Positions 17,418-27,276 of a stretch of DNA of 64,000 nt are shown piece by piece. The first letter of the stretch is position 1. Every line of letters starts with the position of its first letter. The position numbers and the translations under genes were made by a program. Below the pieces are notes generated by a model. It worked only from the letters and a program-made list of their open reading frames with translations. It made no database searches and was not told the origin of the DNA. Source of the DNA: Olivibacter sp. XZL3 (GTDB lineage: Bacteria > Bacteroidota > Bacteroidia > Sphingobacteriales > Sphingobacteriaceae); NCBI RefSeq assembly GCF_004368405.1, contig NZ_SBJH01000042.1, positions 62,001 to 126,000 on the forward strand, read 5' to 3'.

Positions 17418-18653
17418 ATGAGCAATATAAATTTAATAGACTCATTTCAGGAGTTTAAAGACTTCAAAAATATTGACCGTCCGACGGTGATCAGTGTGCT
17501 GGAAGAAGTATTCAGAAGCATGATACGGAAACGGTTTGGTACAGACGAAAACTGTGACGTGATTGTGAACCCGGATAATGGTGACTTGGAAATCTGGCGT
17601 ACAAGAACGGTTGTAGCGGACGAATTTTCAGAAGATGACGATTTGGAGATCGAACTTGCAGAAGCACGAAAAGTAGATCCGGATTTAGAAATCGGTGATG
17701 ACTTCATTGAAGAGATCACTTTGGAGAGTTTTGGCAGAAGAGCCATTCTCGCCGCAAGACAGACCTTGGTTTCAAAAGTATTGGAGCTTGAAAAAGACGA
17801 GATCTTCAAAAAATATAAAGATCGTGTAGGCGAAATCGTTACAGGGGAAGTGTATCAGATCTGGAAGAAAGAGACGCTGGTGTTAGATGATGAAGGAAAT
17901 GAACTGATATTACCTAAAACGGAGCAGATCCCGGCGGATTATTTCAAAAAGGGAGATACCATCCGAGCCGTGGTTTACAAGGTAGATATGATGAATACTA
18001 CGCCTAAAATCATTATCTCACGTACTGCGCCGGAATTCTTACAGCGTTTATTTGAGCTGGAAGTTCCCGAGATTTTTGATGGTTTGATCACGATTAAGAA
18101 CATTGTCCGGGAGCCGGGCGAACGGGCAAAAGTAGCCGTTGAATCTTATGACGATCGGATTGATCCGGTTGGCGCCTGTGTGGGTATGAAGGGTTCCCGT
18201 ATTCATGGGATTGTTCGGGAGCTGCGCAATGAGAACATCGACGTAATTAACTTCACGAACAATATATCACTCTATATACAGCGTGCATTGAGTCCGGCCA
18301 GAATCAGTTCTATCAAGTTAGATGACGAAGAGAAAAGAGCGGCCGTTTATCTTCAATCGGACCAGGTTTCGCTCGCGATCGGACGTGGCGGACATAACAT
18401 CAAATTAGCGGGTAAGTTGACCGGCTATGAAATCGATGTATACAGAGAAAGTAACGAGAACGATGAAGATGTGGATTTAGAAGAATTTGCAGACGAAATC
18501 GACGGCTGGATTTTGGACGAATTTAAACGCGTCGGCTTGGATACAGCAAAATCAGTATTAGCCTTGTCAATGGACGAACTTGTTCGCCGCACTGATTTAG
18601 AAGAAAACACCATACAAGAAGTTGTGCAAGTGTTACGTGCAGAATTTGAGTAA
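17418..18653 (+). CDS. nusA: Transcription elongation/termination factor NusA
   Basis: NusA binds RNA polymerase and modulates pausing, termination and antitermination. In order the 411-residue protein has an N-terminal polymerase-binding domain, an S1 domain (about 134-200, V-G-E-I-V-T-G-E-V), and two KH domains (including D-P-V-G-A-C-V-G-M-K-G-S-R-I and A-I-G-R-G-G-H-N-I-K-L-A). A short acidic C-terminus follows. It lacks the extra C-terminal acidic repeats of the longer E. coli protein, as is usual outside gammaproteobacteria. Confidence 0.96.
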   Translation: MSNINLIDSFQEFKDFKNIDRPTVISVLEEVFRSMIRKRFGTDENCDVIVNPDNGDLEIWRTRTVVADEFSEDDDLEIELAEARKVDPDLEIGDDFIEEITLESFGRRAILAARQTLVSKVLELEKDEIFKKYKDRVGEIVTGEVYQIWKKETLVLDDEGNELILPKTEQIPADYFKKGDTIRAVVYKVDMMNTTPKIIISRTAPEFLQRLFELEVPEIFDGLITIKNIVREPGERAKVAVESYDDRIDPVGACVGMKGSRIHGIVRELRNENIDVINFTNNISLYIQRALSPARISSIKLDDEEKRAAVYLQSDQVSLAIGRGGHNIKLAGKLTGYEIDVYRESNENDEDVDLEEFADEIDGWILDEFKRVGLDTAKSVLALSMDELVRRTDLEENTIQEVVQVLRAEFE

Positions 18654-18720
18654 TTTCGCGAACGTGCACAAACAAAAGAATGCTTTGTTCATTATTTTAG
18701 TAATAAACAACTAAAAAGTA

Positions 18721-18728
18721 TACTTTTG
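18721..18728 (+). promoter_or_regulatory. -7 element upstream of infB
   Basis: TACTTTTG, an exact TAnnTTTG match, lies 37 nt before the infB ATG in the 112-bp nusA-infB gap. No TTG is at the right distance, so an internal infB promoter is possible but unproven. Confidence 0.35.
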
Positions 18729-18765
18729 TAATATAACATCATAAATTAAGAGGTAAATAGATTAA

Positions 18766-21700
18766 ATGACAGAAGGTAAAAGCATAAACTTACTGAAAGC
18801 TGCGAAGGAACTGAATATCGGAATTGGTACAGCTGTAGATTTTTTAGCAAAGAAGGGCTATGAAATCGAGGCGAAGCCTAACACTAAGTTAGACCGAGAC
18901 ATGTATGAGGTTCTTCTGAGAGAGTTTCAAGGAGACAAGATCGTGAAAGAGGAAGCCAATCAGATTGTTATTGGCAAGATTCGTCGCGAGGAGGCCCCTA
19001 TTGAAGCCACTACATCAAAAACAACGCAGCCTGAGGTTGAAAATGATGAGATATTAATTAAAAATAATAGCGCTTTCTCCCCTTCTGTTGAGGATTCTAA
19101 AGCGAGCGCTTACAAAGCTCAGCAAAAGGAACCTTCTACCGATGAGCAAAAAGATAAAAGCAAAGAACCAGGTGCAGAACCTTCGATGGGCGTAAAAGTT
19201 GTTGGAAAAATAGACCTTTCGAGCATTAATCAACGCAGCAGGCCTGACAAAAAACCTTATATTAAAGAAGAACCCAAACTGGAACCATCGGTAGAAAAGC
19301 CGGCTCCTATTGTAGAGTCTAAGGCCGAAGTAGCTCCAGAGCCTCCTAAAGAGGCCCCTATTGCGGAAGAGAAGCCACAGGCTCCCTCTGTGCCTGAAGA
19401 GCCAAAAAGAGCCGAGGAAATACCGGCAGCACAAAGCGAGCAGCCAAAAACTGAAGTCGACAAACCAAGTGCTGCACAGCCAAAAGAACCGGCTAAAGAA
19501 GCTGCACCTACTCCAACGCCTGCCCCTCAAAATGAGGTGTTCAGAGCGCGTGCAGAGCACTTAAGTGGCCCGAAAGTAATTGGTAAAATAGAATTACCTA
19601 GTTCTCCTCAAAAACGCAAGGATCAACCTATCGCTTCCTCTTCGGGTGCCGGTGGGGTATCCGACCATAAGCGTAAGCGGAAACGTAATACACTCGGCGG
19701 ACATCAAAATCGCCCGGGAGATAATAACCAACAGCAACGAGGCGGCCAGGCTGCTGCCGGAGGCGGCGGTCAAACGCAAAACCGTCCTCATCCAGGCCAA
19801 GGGCAAAATCAAGGCGGGCAAAGGCCTGACCATAGAGGTAAAGGCAAGCACGATTTCAAAGGCCGTGGCCGACATACGGAAACGCCGAAGGAAGAGCCTA
19901 CAGAAAAAGAGATACAAGATCAAATAAAGGCGACGCTGGCACGTCTAAGCGGTGCCGGTAAGTCGGGCAAATTTGCACAAAGAGCGAAATTACGCCGTCA
20001 GAAGCGGGATGATGTCGCTTTATCTGCCGAAGAAGCGGCTATGGAAAGAGAGATGCAGTCGAAAGTGCTCCGTGTTACCGAGTTTGTTACAGCAAACGAA
20101 TTGGCGAACATGATGGACGTTTCGGTAACGCAGGTTATTTCCACTTGTATGAGCTTAGGTATATTTGCTTCTATCAACCAACGATTAGATGCAGAGACTC
20201 TTACGATTGTTGCTGATGAATTTGGCTACGAAGTTGAATTTGTGAAGCCTGAGGATGAGGAAACACATTCATTGGAAGAGGAAGATAATCCGGATAATTT
20301 AATTCCACGTGCGCCTATTGTTACGGTAATGGGACACGTTGACCACGGTAAGACCTCACTACTGGATTACGTAAGAAAAACCAACGTTATCGGAGGAGAA
20401 GCCGGAGGCATTACCCAACACATCGGGGCTTATGCTGTTAAATTGGACGATGGACGAAAAATCACCTTTTTGGATACACCAGGTCACGAGGCCTTTACGG
20501 CGATGCGTGCCCGCGGTGCAAAAATAACGGATATTGCCATCATCGTCATTGCAGCTGATGACAGTGTGATGCCACAAACGAAAGAGGCAATAAACCATGC
20601 CCAAGCTGCTGGAGTACCGATTGTTTTTGCCTTTACGAAAATAGATAAACCCGGCGCCAATGCCGATAAGATCCGGGAACAGCTTTCTGCCATGAACATT
20701 TTGGTGGAAGACTGGGGTGGAAAATATCAGGCCCAGGAGATTTCTGGTAAAACCGGTTTAAACGTCGATTTGCTCTTGGAAAAAGTGCTTTTGGAAGCTG
20801 AATTATTAGATTTGAAGGCAGACCCGAAAAAACGTGCCGTTGGATCGGTTGTAGAGGCGGCTTTAGACAAAGGACGAGGTATCGTAACAACGGTCTTAAT
20901 AGAAGGGGGTACCTTACGTATCGGTGACCCGATATTGGCCGGATCGCATAGCGGTAAAGTGAAGGCACTGACGAATGAGCGGGGCCAAAAAGTTACCGAA
21001 GCCGGTCCGTCTACACCTATACAGCTACTGGGTATGAATGGTGCACCTACGGCGGGCGATAAATTCTATGTACTTGAAAGCGAAGCGGAAGCTAGGCAAA
21101 TTGCCAATAAACGCTTACAGCTGCAACGGGAACAAGGACTTCGTACACAGAAACATATCACGCTGGACGAAATTGGTCGCCGTTTAGCTATTGGAAACTT
21201 CAAAGAGCTCAATGTAATTGTAAAAGGTGACGTGGACGGTTCTATTGAAGCCTTGTCAGACTCCCTTTTGAAATTGTCTACGGAAGAAATCCAAGTAAAT
21301 ATCATCCACAAATCGGTTGGACAGATTTCAGAATCGGACGTGTTATTAGCTTCGGCATCAGACGCTATCATTATAGGTTTCCAGGTAAGGCCTTCTCAAA
21401 ATGCGCGTAAATTAGCAGAGCAGGAACAAATAGACATCCGTTTGTACTCCATTATTTACGATGCGATCGAAGAGTTGAAAGCCGCAATGGAAGGCATGTT
21501 GGCTCCTAAGTTTGAGGAAAAAATTGTCGCCAACGTGGAAATCCGGGAAACGTTCAAAATCAGCAAAGTGGGAACCATCGCCGGTTGTATGGTACTAGAT
21601 GGAAAAATTAACCGCAACCACGATATTCGCTTGATTCGAGACGGTGTTGTGGTTCACTCCGGTAAATTAGCCTCTCTAAAACGCTACAAAGATGATGTTA

Positions 21701-21813
21701 AAGAAGTTTCTCAGGGATATGAGTGCGGATTAAACATTTACAATTTCAACGACATCAAAGTCGGGGATATTGTGGAAGCTTATGAACAGGTAGAAGTAAA
21801 GAGAAAATTATAA
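18766..21813 (+). CDS. infB: Translation initiation factor IF-2
   Basis: IF-2 is the GTPase that brings initiator tRNA to the 30S subunit. The 1015-residue protein has the IF2_N fold at its start and a long, Pro/Glu/Lys-rich then Gly/Gln/Asn/Arg-rich linker (about 100-400). A second IF2_N module and the G domain follow, with G1 G-H-V-D-H-G-K-T at 523-530, G3 D-T-P-G-H-E and G4 T-K-I-D. Domains II-IV complete the C-terminus. The large disordered linker accounts for its size. A strong terminator follows the gene. Confidence 0.97.
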   Translation: MTEGKSINLLKAAKELNIGIGTAVDFLAKKGYEIEAKPNTKLDRDMYEVLLREFQGDKIVKEEANQIVIGKIRREEAPIEATTSKTTQPEVENDEILIKNNSAFSPSVEDSKASAYKAQQKEPSTDEQKDKSKEPGAEPSMGVKVVGKIDLSSINQRSRPDKKPYIKEEPKLEPSVEKPAPIVESKAEVAPEPPKEAPIAEEKPQAPSVPEEPKRAEEIPAAQSEQPKTEVDKPSAAQPKEPAKEAAPTPTPAPQNEVFRARAEHLSGPKVIGKIELPSSPQKRKDQPIASSSGAGGVSDHKRKRKRNTLGGHQNRPGDNNQQQRGGQAAAGGGGQTQNRPHPGQGQNQGGQRPDHRGKGKHDFKGRGRHTETPKEEPTEKEIQDQIKATLARLSGAGKSGKFAQRAKLRRQKRDDVALSAEEAAMEREMQSKVLRVTEFVTANELANMMDVSVTQVISTCMSLGIFASINQRLDAETLTIVADEFGYEVEFVKPEDEETHSLEEEDNPDNLIPRAPIVTVMGHVDHGKTSLLDYVRKTNVIGGEAGGITQHIGAYAVKLDDGRKITFLDTPGHEAFTAMRARGAKITDIAIIVIAADDSVMPQTKEAINHAQAAGVPIVFAFTKIDKPGANADKIREQLSAMNILVEDWGGKYQAQEISGKTGLNVDLLLEKVLLEAELLDLKADPKKRAVGSVVEAALDKGRGIVTTVLIEGGTLRIGDPILAGSHSGKVKALTNERGQKVTEAGPSTPIQLLGMNGAPTAGDKFYVLESEAEARQIANKRLQLQREQGLRTQKHITLDEIGRRLAIGNFKELNVIVKGDVDGSIEALSDSLLKLSTEEIQVNIIHKSVGQISESDVLLASASDAIIIGFQVRPSQNARKLAEQEQIDIRLYSIIYDAIEELKAAMEGMLAPKFEEKIVANVEIRETFKISKVGTIAGCMVLDGKINRNHDIRLIRDGVVVHSGKLASLKRYKDDVKEVSQGYECGLNIYNFNDIKVGDIVEAYEQVEVKRKL

Positions 21814-21834
21814 AGAAGCTCTTCTATAAACAAG

Positions 21835-21868
21835 AAAAGGGGTTTTCCGGTTGGGAAACCCCTTTTTT
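21835..21868 (+). terminator. Rho-independent terminator after infB
   Basis: A 14-bp stem with one G-U pair (21835-21848 with 21853-21866, core AAAAGGGGTTT/AAACCCCTTTT) has a GGTT loop and a T-run. It closes the rimP-nusA-infB operon. Confidence 0.88.
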
Positions 21869-21917
21869 ATTAAGTACTTTCTTTCGGAAGGCATAATTTG
21901 CATAAGGTATTGAACCT

Positions 21918-22345
21918 TTTTCGTTACTTTTTTCCGCAAAAAGTAACAAAAACCGACCGTAGGGAGCTCATGAGCACCAAAAATGGACAGAATGCGAATA
22001 AACTCATCGCTTGGAACTTTGCTACAACCGCAGCGCATCAACATGCAAACCGCAAATTTCCTAGGCGATATTTTTATGTCGAACGGAGGGATATTGCTTC
22101 TAACCGTCCGTATCACTTTCGCTTGGTAACACGACGTTGTGTGGTGGGAAAAATGACCTTGGAGGATACCGAAGCAGCGAGCAGCAAAGCATTGGCGGTA
22201 TCTTTCATTTTGCAATATCCAAGCAGATTGAGGAAGTGAAGCGGCTCCAATACCGCGATGGATGCTTGGCCATCAGGCGCAAGGTAGCCTACATAGCCTT
22301 GATCTTTTTTGGTTCTTTTTTGGGTCAAGCCAAAAAGAACATATT
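21918..22345. repeat. Hairpin-flanked gene-free element, probably a dispersed repeat
   Basis: About 600 bp between infB and the ABC transporter hold no credible gene. Within them a unit of about 425 bp is flanked by two similar hairpins: GTTACTTTTT/AAAAAGTAAC (21923-21932 with 21938-21947) and GTTCTTTTTTGG/CCAAAAAGAAC (22312-22323 with 22330-22340). Open frames cross it on both strands with no family likeness. Translations such as K-K-V-T-K-K-V-Q and S-S-K-V-I-F-P-T-T-Q-R resemble spurious short 'hypothetical proteins' I recall as recurring in Sphingobacteriaceae, suggesting a dispersed repeat or structured RNA. Only one copy is in the window. Confidence 0.45.
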
Positions 22346-22473
22346 ATTAAAAAAATGACTAAAGAAAGGGTCGTTTTAAATAAGCAGATATTGACTAAAA
22401 AAGTACATTAGAACGCTGGCTAAGAAAGAAACAAGAAGCATTTATTCTACATAGCACCAAAAAAGACATCTAT

Positions 22474-24297
22474 TTATACTTCCTCAAATTGCTGCATATC
22501 TACCAAGCGCTTATATAAGCCGTTTTTTGCCATAAGCTCCGTGTGCGTGCCTTGTTCTACAATAGCACCGGACTCCAAGACGATGATCACGTCTGCTGAT
22601 TGGATGGTGCTGAGCCTATGTGCAATAACGAGCGTCGTTCTGCTATGCATTAACTTATTCAGCGCGTCCTGTACCAGCTTTTCCGACTCAGTATCCAAAG
22701 CAGATGTCGCCTCATCGAGCAGCAAGATCGGTGGATTACGTAAGACCGCCCTGGCGATACAGATCCGTTGCCGCTGTCCGCCCGACAACTTAACACCGCG
22801 GTCACCAATATTCGTGTAATAACCCTGCTCGGTAGCTTCAATAAAATCATGCGCATTCGCTATTTTTGCTGCCGTAACGACCTGCTCCAAAGTCGCATCT
22901 TGTACGCCAAAAGCGATATTGTTGAATATGGTATCGTTAAACAAAATGGACTCTTGGTTTACCGTACCCATCAAGGCCCGTAAAGAATCGCTTTGAATCT
23001 CTTTAATGTTTAGGCCGTCAAATGTGATTTCGCCGAACTGTACATCTTGGAAACGAGGCACTAAATCCATCAAGGTCGATTTTCCTCCACCGGAAGGCCC
23101 CACCAGCGCGATTGTTTTTCCTTTAGGAATATCAAAGCTTATGTTGTCTAATACCTTCTTATCCTGATAGGAAAAACTCACATTCCTGAAAGCGATTGCT
23201 TCTTTAAAGTCTGTTACGGCAACTGCATTCGGGCTATCCGCAATAGCCGGACGTTCGTCAATCAGTTCCAGTACCCTTTCGCCTGCTGCAATTCCGGAGT
23301 GAATATTACTAAAAGAATCGGTAATCGCTTTGGCAGGACGCATAACTTGCGAAAACATAGCGATATAAGCAATAAACGATGCCGCATCTAACTCCTCGCT
23401 CCCTGCGAGCACCAGATTGCCACCATATAATACCAGCGCCGCCACCATCAAGATTCCGAGCAGCTCCGACACGGGCGCCCCTAATTGCTGTCTCCTTGCC
23501 ATTCGCTTTCCTAATTTGGAATAATATACATTCTCTTCATGAAATCGTCCCTTAACAAAGGAAGTAGCATTGAAGGCTTTGATAATCTTTACTCCCGACA
23601 GGGCTTCATCGAGGTAACTTATCATTTTTCCGTACACCTTTTGCGCCTCGGTAGCCTGCTGTTTCAATTTCCGAACGATCAACGAAATAATAAAGGCCGA
23701 TACCGGAATTACCAAGATGGCGAAGAAAGTCAACTTATAGCTGATGGCGAAAAGCCAAATGATATAAAAAAGCAATTGTAATGGCTCTTTGAATACTACC
23801 TGTAACGTCGCGGTAACAGAGAACTGAACAACTTGTACATCGGACGCAATCTTTGAAATGATGTCTCCTTTTCGCTGATTATTAAAATAACCGACATGCA
23901 GGTCCATCACATTATCAAATACGGTTTTCCTTAGGTTGAGTAGCGTATGAATCCGAAGATTCTCCATAATCCGTTGCGCAAAATAGCGAAACAGATTACT
24001 GACAAACACCGAAGCCACGATTACAACGAGTACCCGTTGCAGGGTACCATAAGGCCCGAAGCGCTGGCTAAGATCCTGCGCGTAATAATTAAAATGGTCG
24101 ATTAAGTTATACCAATTGTCTGGCTTGCTTACAACTTCGATACTATCTCCTTCCGCAAATAAAGTGTTCAAGAGCGGGATGAGCAGCGCCAGATTTAGCG
24201 TTCCGAAGAACACCGTAATAAGGGTGCATATAATATAAGGAATAGCGTATTTCTCGATGGGTTTGGCAAAAGACAATAATCTCAGATAGGTTTTCAT
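22474..24297 (-). CDS. ABC exporter, MsbA/lipid-flippase-like
   Basis: The 607-residue half-transporter has six membrane helices in its first 310 residues. It ends in an ATPase domain with Walker A G-P-S-G-G-G-K-S-T, signature L-S-G-G-Q-R-Q-R, Walker B I-L-L-L-D-E-A-T-S-A-L-D and a switch His (V-I-A-H-R-L-S-T). This architecture fits MsbA-type exporters that flip lipid A or other lipids across the inner membrane. A drug or peptide exporter cannot be excluded from sequence alone. It stands alone on the minus strand, facing infB across the hairpin-flanked element. Confidence 0.85.
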   Translation of the reverse strand: MKTYLRLLSFAKPIEKYAIPYIICTLITVFFGTLNLALLIPLLNTLFAEGDSIEVVSKPDNWYNLIDHFNYYAQDLSQRFGPYGTLQRVLVVIVASVFVSNLFRYFAQRIMENLRIHTLLNLRKTVFDNVMDLHVGYFNNQRKGDIISKIASDVQVVQFSVTATLQVVFKEPLQLLFYIIWLFAISYKLTFFAILVIPVSAFIISLIVRKLKQQATEAQKVYGKMISYLDEALSGVKIIKAFNATSFVKGRFHEENVYYSKLGKRMARRQQLGAPVSELLGILMVAALVLYGGNLVLAGSEELDAASFIAYIAMFSQVMRPAKAITDSFSNIHSGIAAGERVLELIDERPAIADSPNAVAVTDFKEAIAFRNVSFSYQDKKVLDNISFDIPKGKTIALVGPSGGGKSTLMDLVPRFQDVQFGEITFDGLNIKEIQSDSLRALMGTVNQESILFNDTIFNNIAFGVQDATLEQVVTAAKIANAHDFIEATEQGYYTNIGDRGVKLSGGQRQRICIARAVLRNPPILLLDEATSALDTESEKLVQDALNKLMHSRTTLVIAHRLSTIQSADVIIVLESGAIVEQGTHTELMAKNGLYKRLVDMQQFEEV

Positions 24298-24495
24298 TCA
24301 ATATTTTTAAACCAAAAGCTCAAAGGTAACAAAAAGCTCAAACACTCCGGTAATAGAACGTAAAAACTTGACCGACATCTATATAAAAACGGGAGGAATA
24401 TTACTTTCACTTCATAAAACATTAAAAAGTTGATCCCTCTCCGATATCAAATAACACAACTATTTTAGTAAATTAGGCCGCTTAAATAAGATGCA

Positions 24496-25656
24496 ATGTT
24501 TATAGAGGTAGCGAAAAGATTACAACATACAGAGGAATACTATTTCTCCAAAAAACTCCGGGAAATCGACGAGCTCAACAAAAATGGGGCTAAGGTTATT
24601 AATTTGGGAATCGGCAGTCCGGATTTACCACCACATCCAACGGTTATCGAAACGCTAAATAAGTATGCTTCGCTACCTAGTGCCCATGCTTACCAAAGTT
24701 ATAAAGGCTTGCCTGCATTACGCAGTGCCATTGCTTCGTGGTATAACAAGTATTATGCAGTAACCCTTAATCCGGACACGGAAATATTGCCGCTCATTGG
24801 CTCAAAAGAAGGCATCATGCACATTTGCATGACCTACCTCCAAGAAGGCGACGAAGCATTAATCCCGAATCCGGGATACCCTACCTATAGTTCGGCTGTA
24901 CGCTTAGCGGGGGCAACGGGCGTGCCCTATGAACTGGAGGAGAGCAGGGGGTGGCTTCCGGATCTCGACGCGCTCGCCAAGCGCGACCTGAGCAAGGTTA
25001 AATTAATGTGGATCAACTATCCGCACATGCCTACCGGTGCTAAGGCCGACAAGGATTTCTTTGTACGATTAATTGCTTTCGCCAAGGCGCATCACATCCT
25101 GCTTTGCCATGACAATCCCTACAGCTTTATATTGACCGAGCAGCCGAGTAGCCTAATGTCTATAGAAGGTGCAAAGGAAGTGTCCCTGGAATTAAATTCC
25201 TTGAGTAAATCCAGTAATATGGCCGGCTGGCGTGTTGGGATGCTTGTTGGGCAGCAGGATCGGATTAATGAGATCATGCGCTTCAAAAGCAATATGGATT
25301 CTGGCATGTTTTTACCCTTGCAAATGGCTGCTGCTGCCGCCCTTGCCTTAGATACCGATTGGTATAAAGATTTGAATGAGATTTACCGGAGCCGACGGGA
25401 AAAAGTTTACCAGCTGCTTCGCGCATTGAATTGCGATTTTAACCCCTCGCAAGTTGGTCTATTTGTCTGGGCGAAGATACCTTCCGGGTACAGCGACGGT
25501 TACCAGTTAAGTGATGAAATATTGAAGCAAGCCGCCGTATTTATAACCCCTGGTGGTATTTTCGGAAGCGCAGGCAACTCTTATATACGCGTTAGTTTGT
25601 GTACGACAGAGAACGTCTTACAAGAAGCTATCGATAGAATTACAACTAAAGGATAA
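24496..25656 (+). CDS. Class I/II PLP-dependent aminotransferase, likely aromatic amino acid
   Basis: The 386-residue enzyme has the fold-type I features N-L-G-I-G-S-P-D-L-P near residue 36 and the conserved N-P-G-Y-P near residue 125. The PLP-binding lysine is K238 in S-L-S-K-S-S-N-M-A-G-W-R. It lies 19 bp upstream of tyrA. In Bacteroidota an aminotransferase next to prephenate dehydrogenase usually belongs to tyrosine/phenylalanine synthesis, so that role is inferred. Members of this family are often annotated as LL-diaminopimelate or aspartate aminotransferase, which remains possible. Confidence 0.82.
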   Translation: MFIEVAKRLQHTEEYYFSKKLREIDELNKNGAKVINLGIGSPDLPPHPTVIETLNKYASLPSAHAYQSYKGLPALRSAIASWYNKYYAVTLNPDTEILPLIGSKEGIMHICMTYLQEGDEALIPNPGYPTYSSAVRLAGATGVPYELEESRGWLPDLDALAKRDLSKVKLMWINYPHMPTGAKADKDFFVRLIAFAKAHHILLCHDNPYSFILTEQPSSLMSIEGAKEVSLELNSLSKSSNMAGWRVGMLVGQQDRINEIMRFKSNMDSGMFLPLQMAAAAALALDTDWYKDLNEIYRSRREKVYQLLRALNCDFNPSQVGLFVWAKIPSGYSDGYQLSDEILKQAAVFITPGGIFGSAGNSYIRVSLCTTENVLQEAIDRITTKG

Positions 25657-25675
25657 AAACGATTTACAGTACGAA

Positions 25676-26518
25676 ATGAAGATTGCCATCATTGGTGTCG
25701 GTCTAATAGGCGGATCGATTGCCATTACGCTCAAAGAGAAAAAATTTGCTTCCTGGGTTATCGGTATTGACAAAGAGGAGCAGAATATAAGAAAGGCGCT
25801 AAGCTTGGGATTTATTGACGAAAGTAAATCGCTGGAAGCTGCCCTTCCCGAAGTAGACGTACTCATTTTGGCGGTACCTGTCGACGCCATTTGCAAGCTG
25901 CTACCATCTATTTTAGACAACATATCGCCGTCGCAAACGGTTATGGATATGGGGTCTACCAAGGAAAAACTGTTATCACTCATAGAAAAACACGAAAACC
26001 GGGGGCGATTTGTGGCTTGCCACCCTATGGCGGGTACCGAACATTCCGGACCTGAGGCTGCGATTCCCAATCTATTTGCAGGGAAAACGATGATTTATTG
26101 TGATGCGACCAATAGCGATGAAGACGCCTTTGAAACTGCCGAAGCGTTGGTGGATCAGTTAGAGATGAAGACGGTGTTTATGAACGCCAAAGAACACGAT
26201 GTGCATACGGCTTATGTTTCTCACATCTCGCATATCACCTCTTTTGCCTTAGCACTAACCGTTCTTGAAAAAGAAAAGTCGCAAGGCAGGATCTTTGAAT
26301 TGGCAAGTTCGGGCTTCGAATCTACGGTCCGCTTAGCCAAAAGTTCGGCGGATATGTGGATACCGATTTTTAGACAAAATCGCAAAAACATAATGGATGT
26401 CTTGGAAGAACATATCCATCAGCTACAGAATATGCAGCATTTGTTAGAGACGGAAGATTACCCCGGAATCTATAAATTGATAAAGAAATCAAACAAGATA
26501 AAACGGATTTTAAAATAG
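25676..26518 (+). CDS. tyrA: Prephenate dehydrogenase
   Basis: This NAD-dependent enzyme converts prephenate to 4-hydroxyphenylpyruvate for tyrosine synthesis. I start at ATG 25676 (MKIAIIGVGLIGGSIA), where the Rossmann G-x-G-x-x-G begins; an upstream in-frame start would overlap the aminotransferase. The active-site H-P-M-A-G-T-E-H-S-G motif is present, as is the H-D-V-x-x-A-Y-V-S-H-I-S-H segment of the helical domain. The 280-residue size is normal. It is co-oriented with the aminotransferase. Confidence 0.92.
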   Translation: MKIAIIGVGLIGGSIAITLKEKKFASWVIGIDKEEQNIRKALSLGFIDESKSLEAALPEVDVLILAVPVDAICKLLPSILDNISPSQTVMDMGSTKEKLLSLIEKHENRGRFVACHPMAGTEHSGPEAAIPNLFAGKTMIYCDATNSDEDAFETAEALVDQLEMKTVFMNAKEHDVHTAYVSHISHITSFALALTVLEKEKSQGRIFELASSGFESTVRLAKSSADMWIPIFRQNRKNIMDVLEEHIHQLQNMQHLLETEDYPGIYKLIKKSNKIKRILK

Positions 26519-26544
26519 ATGGAGGTTGACGCCGCAAAACCGGA

Positions 26545-27264
26545 TTATTTTACATCAGTGCGATATGCCAAATTAACTTCCATACAAGCGTATAATGCTG
26601 CTGTTTCTGTTCGCAGACGGGTATTACCCAAGCTAATCGCTTGATAGCCATTGTTGGTTGCCGACTCCACCTCTTGTTGGCTGAAATCCCCTTCGGGGCC
26701 AATCAAGATGCAATAGCTGCCGCTCCCATCTATTGCTTGCGTCAAGGTAGTTTTAGCAGCCTCCAGGCAGTGGGCGATGAACTTCTGTGATACAGAGCAC
26801 TCCTCGACAAACTGTTGAAAGGCTACCGGCTCGTTCACTTTGGGATGATAAGCGGTGAGCGATTGTTTGACAGCAGCCGTTACCACTTTATTAAGGCGTT
26901 CGATCTTCACTTCTTTCCGCTCCGATCGCTCGCAAATGATCGGAGTAATTTCGTCAATACCTATTTCAGTGGCCTTTTCTAAAAACCATTCCAATCGATC
27001 TATATTTTTAGTAGGTGCTACGGCTATATGTAAATAGTGATTTCGCTTGCCGTAGTTCCGCTCAATCGACAGGATCCCGACTTTGGACCGCTTCGGGTGG
27101 TCGTCTATAAGCTCGGCATGAAATAAATTGCCCTTTCCATCGATTAGTACGATGGCATCGCCTTTACCAAGCCTCAGCACGCGTACACAGTGTTTGCTCT
27201 CTTCTTCACTGAGTACATACTCATGTGCGTTGCTATCGATATCCGGTGTATAAAAGAGATGCAC
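26545..27264 (-). CDS. rsmE: 16S rRNA (uracil(1498)-N(3))-methyltransferase
   Basis: RsmE methylates U1498 of 16S rRNA using SAM. The 239-residue protein has the N-terminal PUA-like domain (H-C-V-R-V-L-R-L) and the C-terminal SPOUT knot: I-L-I-G-P-E-G-D-F-S at about 183-192 and S-L-G-N-T-R-L-R-T-E-T-A near the end. It is the last gene of a minus-strand run DedA-ppa-CNNM-rsmE with gaps of 3-19 bp. Confidence 0.94.
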   Translation of the reverse strand: MHLFYTPDIDSNAHEYVLSEEESKHCVRVLRLGKGDAIVLIDGKGNLFHAELIDDHPKRSKVGILSIERNYGKRNHYLHIAVAPTKNIDRLEWFLEKATEIGIDEITPIICERSERKEVKIERLNKVVTAAVKQSLTAYHPKVNEPVAFQQFVEECSVSQKFIAHCLEAAKTTLTQAIDGSGSYCILIGPEGDFSQQEVESATNNGYQAISLGNTRLRTETAALYACMEVNLAYRTDVK

Positions 27265-27276
27265 TTTTACTTACTA

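Noticed and set aside
19054-19560. Minus-strand frame opposite the infB linker
   Set aside because: Phe/Trp/Arg-rich translation produced by the complement of Glu/Pro/Lys codons; infB is certain on the other strand.
21808-22328. Overlapping frames on both strands after infB as genes
   Set aside because: No start context, no family likeness and a terminator inside the first; better explained as part of the hairpin-flanked element.
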